Source: Streptomyces malachitofuscus
GTDB taxonomy: Bacteria > Actinomycetota > Actinomycetes > Streptomycetales > Streptomycetaceae
Assembly (NCBI RefSeq): GCF_014650055.1
Contig: NZ_BMUF01000016.1
Span: 62,001-126,000 of the forward strand
Direction: 5' to 3'
DNA: 64,000 nucleotides
Shown one piece after another: positions 61,319-64,000 of the stretch (its first letter is position 1; the number at the start of each line of letters is the position of its first letter). Made by a program: the position numbers and the translations under genes. Under the pieces are notes generated by a model that saw only the letters and a program-made list of their open reading frames with translations, did not search any database and was not told where the DNA came from.

Positions 61319-61333
61319 GCGTGAGGGGTCACT

Positions 61334-61927
61334 GTGCGAAAGCTCGTGTACTACGTCGGTGTCTCGCTCGACGGCCGCATCGCCGGCCCCGGCGGCGAGT
61401 TCGACTTCTTCCCGCAGGGCGAGGAGCAGCAGGCCGCCGCCTACGCGACCTGGGTGAACGCGCTGTACCCGGAGACCATCCCGACCGCCTACCGCGCGGC
61501 CGTCGGTGTCGCCGACGCGCCCAACCGGCGTTTCGACACCGTCGTCATGGGCCTCGGTACCTACCGCCCCGCCCACGACAACGGGATCACCAGCCCGTAC
61601 GCGCACCTGCGCCAGTACGTGGTCTCCAGCACCCTCGATCCGGACACCGACCCGGCCGTCACCGTCGTGCCGAACGACCCGCTCGCCCTCGTCCGCGAGC
61701 TCAAGGGCGAGGCAGGCGCAGGCCTGGACGTCTGGCTCTGCGGTGGTGGCCGGCTCGCGGGCGCCCTGTTGCCCGAGATCGACGAGCTGCTGATCAAGAC
61801 CTATCCGGTCATCGCCGGTACCGGAATCCCGGTCGTCGACGGTGCCTTCGACCCCACCGTCTTCGACGTCGCCGAGCGCACCGCCTTCCCCAACGGGGTC
61901 ACCTTCACCCGCCTCACCCGCCGCTAG
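61334..61927 (+). CDS. DHFR/RibD-type reductase
   Basis: 197 aa from GTG 61334 with GAGGGG upstream. The N-terminus KLVYYVGVSLDGRIAGPGGE and the DVWLCGGGRLAGALLPEID segment are typical of the RibD C-terminal/dihydrofolate-reductase-like family, which binds NADPH; ITSPYAHLRQYVVSSTLDP is the usual middle part. Substrates of these small members are mostly unknown. Its own promoter carries a palindromic operator, so expression is probably inducible. It is preceded by a decayed stretch after tRNA-Thr, suggesting it may be a later arrival. Confidence 0.85.
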   Translation: MRKLVYYVGVSLDGRIAGPGGEFDFFPQGEEQQAAAYATWVNALYPETIPTAYRAAVGVADAPNRRFDTVVMGLGTYRPAHDNGITSPYAHLRQYVVSSTLDPDTDPAVTVVPNDPLALVRELKGEAGAGLDVWLCGGGRLAGALLPEIDELLIKTYPVIAGTGIPVVDGAFDPTVFDVAERTAFPNGVTFTRLTRR

Positions 61928-62059
61928 GCGGTTCCGGATGGGGGGCGGACCGGAGGACGATGCCCGCGAACGACTCGCCGTCGTACGTATTTAAGGTGTC
62001 CTTACCGTGAACGGCTAGCATCGCCCGTCACAGAGGGCCGGTCGAGTTGGGGTGAGGGC

Positions 62060-62956
62060 ATGGAGACGACGCCGAGGATCGCCGTCGCCGTGGTGACCAT
62101 GGGGAACCGGCCGGCCGAGGTGGACGCGCTGCTGGAGTCCGTGGCGAAGCAGGACGTGCCGCCCGCGCGGATCGTGATCGTGGGCAACGGCTGTCCGCTG
62201 CCCGAGTTCGCCGAGCGGCTGTCCCTGCCCGGCGAGGTCACCACCGTCGAACTGGAGGAGAACCTCGGCTGCCCCGGCGGGCGGAACGTGGGGATCCAGC
62301 GGTTGCGGGAGTTCGGGGACGTGGACGTCGTCGTCGAGCTGGACGACGACGGTCTGCTGGTCGACGCCGATGTGCTGCGCCGCGTGCAGGAGCTGTACGC
62401 CGCGGACGAGCGGCTCGGGGTGGTCGGGTTCCGGATCGCCGACGAGCTGGGGGAGACCCAGCGGCGGCATGTGCCCCGGCTCGGGAACGCGGACCCGATG
62501 AAGGGCGGCTACGTCACCGGCTTCCTCGGGGGCGGGCACGCGCTGCGGATGGAGATGCTCGACGAGATCGGCGACTGGCCGGGGGAGTTCTTCTTCGCGC
62601 ACGAGGAGACCGATCTCGCCTGGCGCGCCGTCGACGCCGGGTGGCGGATCCTCTACGCGCCCGAACTGCTGCTCCAGCACCCGAAGACCTCGCCCGCCCG
62701 GCACGCCATCTACTTCCGGGTGACCGCCCGCAACCGGGTCTGGCTGGTCCGGCGGCGGCTGCCGCTCCCGCTCGTGCCGGTGCACCTCGGGGCGTGGGTG
62801 TTGCTCACCCTGATGCGGAACCGTTCGGCCCGGGGGCTGCGCGCCTGGTTCGGCGGGTTCGTGGAGGGGCTGCGCGAGCCGGCCGGGGAGCGGCGGGCCA
62901 TGCGCTGGCGGACGGTGTGGCGGCTCACCCGGCTCGGACGGCCGCCGGTCATCTGA
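62060..62956 (+). CDS. Family 2 glycosyltransferase
   Basis: 298 aa. A GT-A fold: PRIAVAVVTMGNRPAEVDAL with the nucleotide-binding strand, GNGCPLPEFAE, LGCPGGRNVGIQRLRE and the metal motif ELDDDGLLVDADV (DDD). GGYVTGFLGGGHALRMEML and FAHEETDLAWRAVDAG place the catalytic base as in rhamnosyl- or polyglycosyl-transferases that extend surface polymers. The C-terminal half has a hydrophobic amphipathic stretch (LPLVPVHLGAWVLLTLM) that may touch the membrane. A TAAGG-TGT-CCTTA palindrome lies about 65 bases upstream, a possible operator. Confidence 0.88.
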   Translation: METTPRIAVAVVTMGNRPAEVDALLESVAKQDVPPARIVIVGNGCPLPEFAERLSLPGEVTTVELEENLGCPGGRNVGIQRLREFGDVDVVVELDDDGLLVDADVLRRVQELYAADERLGVVGFRIADELGETQRRHVPRLGNADPMKGGYVTGFLGGGHALRMEMLDEIGDWPGEFFFAHEETDLAWRAVDAGWRILYAPELLLQHPKTSPARHAIYFRVTARNRVWLVRRRLPLPLVPVHLGAWVLLTLMRNRSARGLRAWFGGFVEGLREPAGERRAMRWRTVWRLTRLGRPPVI

Positions 62957-63178
62957 CCTGCGGGGGTGCGGATAGGCCGAGGGCCCGGTCGTTCACCTCG
63001 CCGACCGGGAACCCTCGTATCCGGACCGGGCCGCGACGGCGACACTCCCCCGAGCTGCGCGTTCTACGCGCGCACCCCCGGGCCGGGTCCGATGTAGTGA
63101 TCACATCAGAACTTGCCAACGGATCGCTAACATGTGGCCAATGGTCGTCCCCAGTCACCCGGAAGGCAGTGGTGCGGC

Positions 63179-64000
63179 GTGACACGACGCGGGCTGCGGT
63201 TCGGACTGCTGGGGGAGCCGGTTCTGTACGACGGCGGCGACGGACGTGATCTCCCCGGCGGCGTCCGGGACATCCGAAGCCCCAAACTCCGCGTACTGCT
63301 GGCCGTGTTGCTGCTCGAGGCGGGGCGCGTCGTCTCCGTCGAGGTGCTCAAGGACGTGATGTGGGGCGGGGTGCCACCCGTCTCCGCGCAGCCCTCCCTG
63401 CACAATCACGTGGCCCGGCTGCGGCGGTTGCTCGACGATCCCGCGCGGTTGGTCACCGTGCCCGCGGGGTACGTCCTGCGGGTCGGCGACGGCGAGCTGG
63501 ACGTCCAGCTCTTCGACGCCCACACCACCGCGGCCCGCGCCGCGCACACCGCGCGGGACTGGGAACGGGTGCGGCGCGAGTGCGCGGCCGCGCTCGGGCT
63601 GTGGCGGGGTGCACCGCTGGGCGGGCTCGCTCCGGAGATCGGTGGATACGCCTTGGTGCGGCGGCTGTCCGAGGCGCGGCTGCTGCTCCTGGAGTGGCGG
63701 TACGACGCAGAACTCGCCCTCGGCGGCGGGCGCCTGGCCGATCTCGTCCCCGAGCTGGCGGCGCTGGCCGCCGAGCATCCGCTGCGGGAGGCGTACCACC
63801 GCCAGCTGATGCTCGCCCTGCACCGCACCGGCCGCCAGGCGGAGGCTCTGGTGGTCCACCGCGATCTGCGGGCCCGGCTGGTGGACGAACTCGGCATCGA
63901 ACCGGGGCCGGGGGTCCGCGCAGCCCATGTGGAGGTGCTGCGGGGGAGGGGCGACCGGGACCACGAAGGCCAGTGCCACGATCAGGGGCAGGGGCAGGGG
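63179..64000 (+). CDS. AfsR/SARP-family regulator, 3' end beyond window
   Basis: 274 codons visible from GTG 63179. The N-terminal winged helix of OmpR type (LRFGLLGEPVLYDGG, PKLRVLLAVLLLEAGRVVSV, then LKDVMWGG and SLHNHVARLRRLL) is followed by the bacterial transcriptional activation (BTAD) domain (ECAAALGLWRGAPLGGLAPE, EHPLREAYHRQLMLALHRTG and DLRARLVDELGIEPGPGVRA). SARPs switch on antibiotic clusters or other secondary metabolism. The tail is Asp/Gln-rich at the cut edge, so an NTPase or other domain as in AfsR may follow. GGAAGG lies 12 bases upstream. Confidence 0.88.
   Translation, partial: MTRRGLRFGLLGEPVLYDGGDGRDLPGGVRDIRSPKLRVLLAVLLLEAGRVVSVEVLKDVMWGGVPPVSAQPSLHNHVARLRRLLDDPARLVTVPAGYVLRVGDGELDVQLFDAHTTAARAAHTARDWERVRRECAAALGLWRGAPLGGLAPEIGGYALVRRLSEARLLLLEWRYDAELALGGGRLADLVPELAALAAEHPLREAYHRQLMLALHRTGRQAEALVVHRDLRARLVDELGIEPGPGVRAAHVEVLRGRGDRDHEGQCHDQGQGQG

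Larger units (their letters stand above)
60982..61333. other. 352-bp region after tRNA-Thr with broken coding traces and an operator
   Basis: Holds the tRNA terminator (60991-61013) and a palindrome cluster at the right end. On the minus strand two fragments with coding-like character (GRRRVAVVDAAIEVPAREAG and then LIVEQLTLPDVFTEEEHEQP) follow each other in one frame but are split by a TGA near 61138. They may be remnants of a decayed gene, possibly of an element once integrated beside the tRNA. I cannot name the family. Confidence 0.35.

Noticed and set aside
61980..62015. Iron box (DmdR/IdeR) before the glycosyltransferase
   Set aside because: TTTAAGGTGTCCTTACC is palindromic but does not match the TTAGGTTAGGCT-type consensus closely, so no regulator is assigned.

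Overview
The window is chromosomal DNA of a Streptomyces species. GC is very high and third codon positions are almost always G or C. GTG and TTG starts are common, many gene pairs overlap at ATGA or GTGA, and WblA and BldG are present. From memory (not checked) the gene order from about 9.9 kb to 60.8 kb matches the S. coelicolor SCO3580 to SCO3539 neighbourhood, read in descending order.

Left part (1-7358): an integrated accessory island whose right border is the 3' end of tRNA-Pro(CGG). It holds a cut-off XRE regulator, an excisionase-like HTH protein and a tyrosine integrase that carries a LacI-like HTH inside its catalytic half. Between the integrase and the tRNA sits cargo: an unrecognised protein, an XRE HTH fused to an ImmA/IrrE-like HExxH peptidase, and an operon of patatin phospholipase, CD-NTase and E2-like protein. 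That operon has the layout of a type II-short CBASS anti-phage system and is the most interesting part of the window. GGGAGC-type repeats next to the tRNA look like integrase arm sites.

Core chromosome, 7.4-36.6 kb: a Pr6Pr membrane protein, a metallophosphoesterase, a YqeY protein, a class A penicillin-binding protein, WblA and two ArsA-like ATPases. Then come a DUF4177/RidA pair, a NUDIX/metallo-beta-lactamase-fold pair, a frameshifted nucleotidyltransferase, a Crp-type regulator and endonuclease III with a repeat-rich basic N-terminus. A CoA-type NUDIX hydrolase, a MarP-like membrane serine protease, an alpha/beta hydrolase with a holin-like partner, NhaA, acetyl-CoA synthetase and a SulP-carbonic anhydrase fusion follow. 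The section ends with a deacetylase-like lipoprotein, a MinD/CooC-like ATPase, a Fic-like protein with a ruined motif, a probable 6S RNA and a HAD phosphatase.

37.2-48.5 kb: a compact Tad/Flp-pilus-like operon (ssd, tadA, tadB, tadC, a small pilin-like protein and two TadE-like genes). The last gene runs antisense into a convergent DUF1998 helicase. Next come bldG with its anti-sigma partner and a proton-pumping pyrophosphatase.

48.7-64 kb: a lipoprotein, a methyltransferase, topA with a Lys/Ala tail, an MFS-thymidylate kinase fusion, holB (DNA replication and dTTP supply), an exported TAP-like peptidase and tRNA-Thr(CGT). A DHFR/RibD-type reductase, a family 2 glycosyltransferase and the start of a SARP regulator cut by the window end complete the region.
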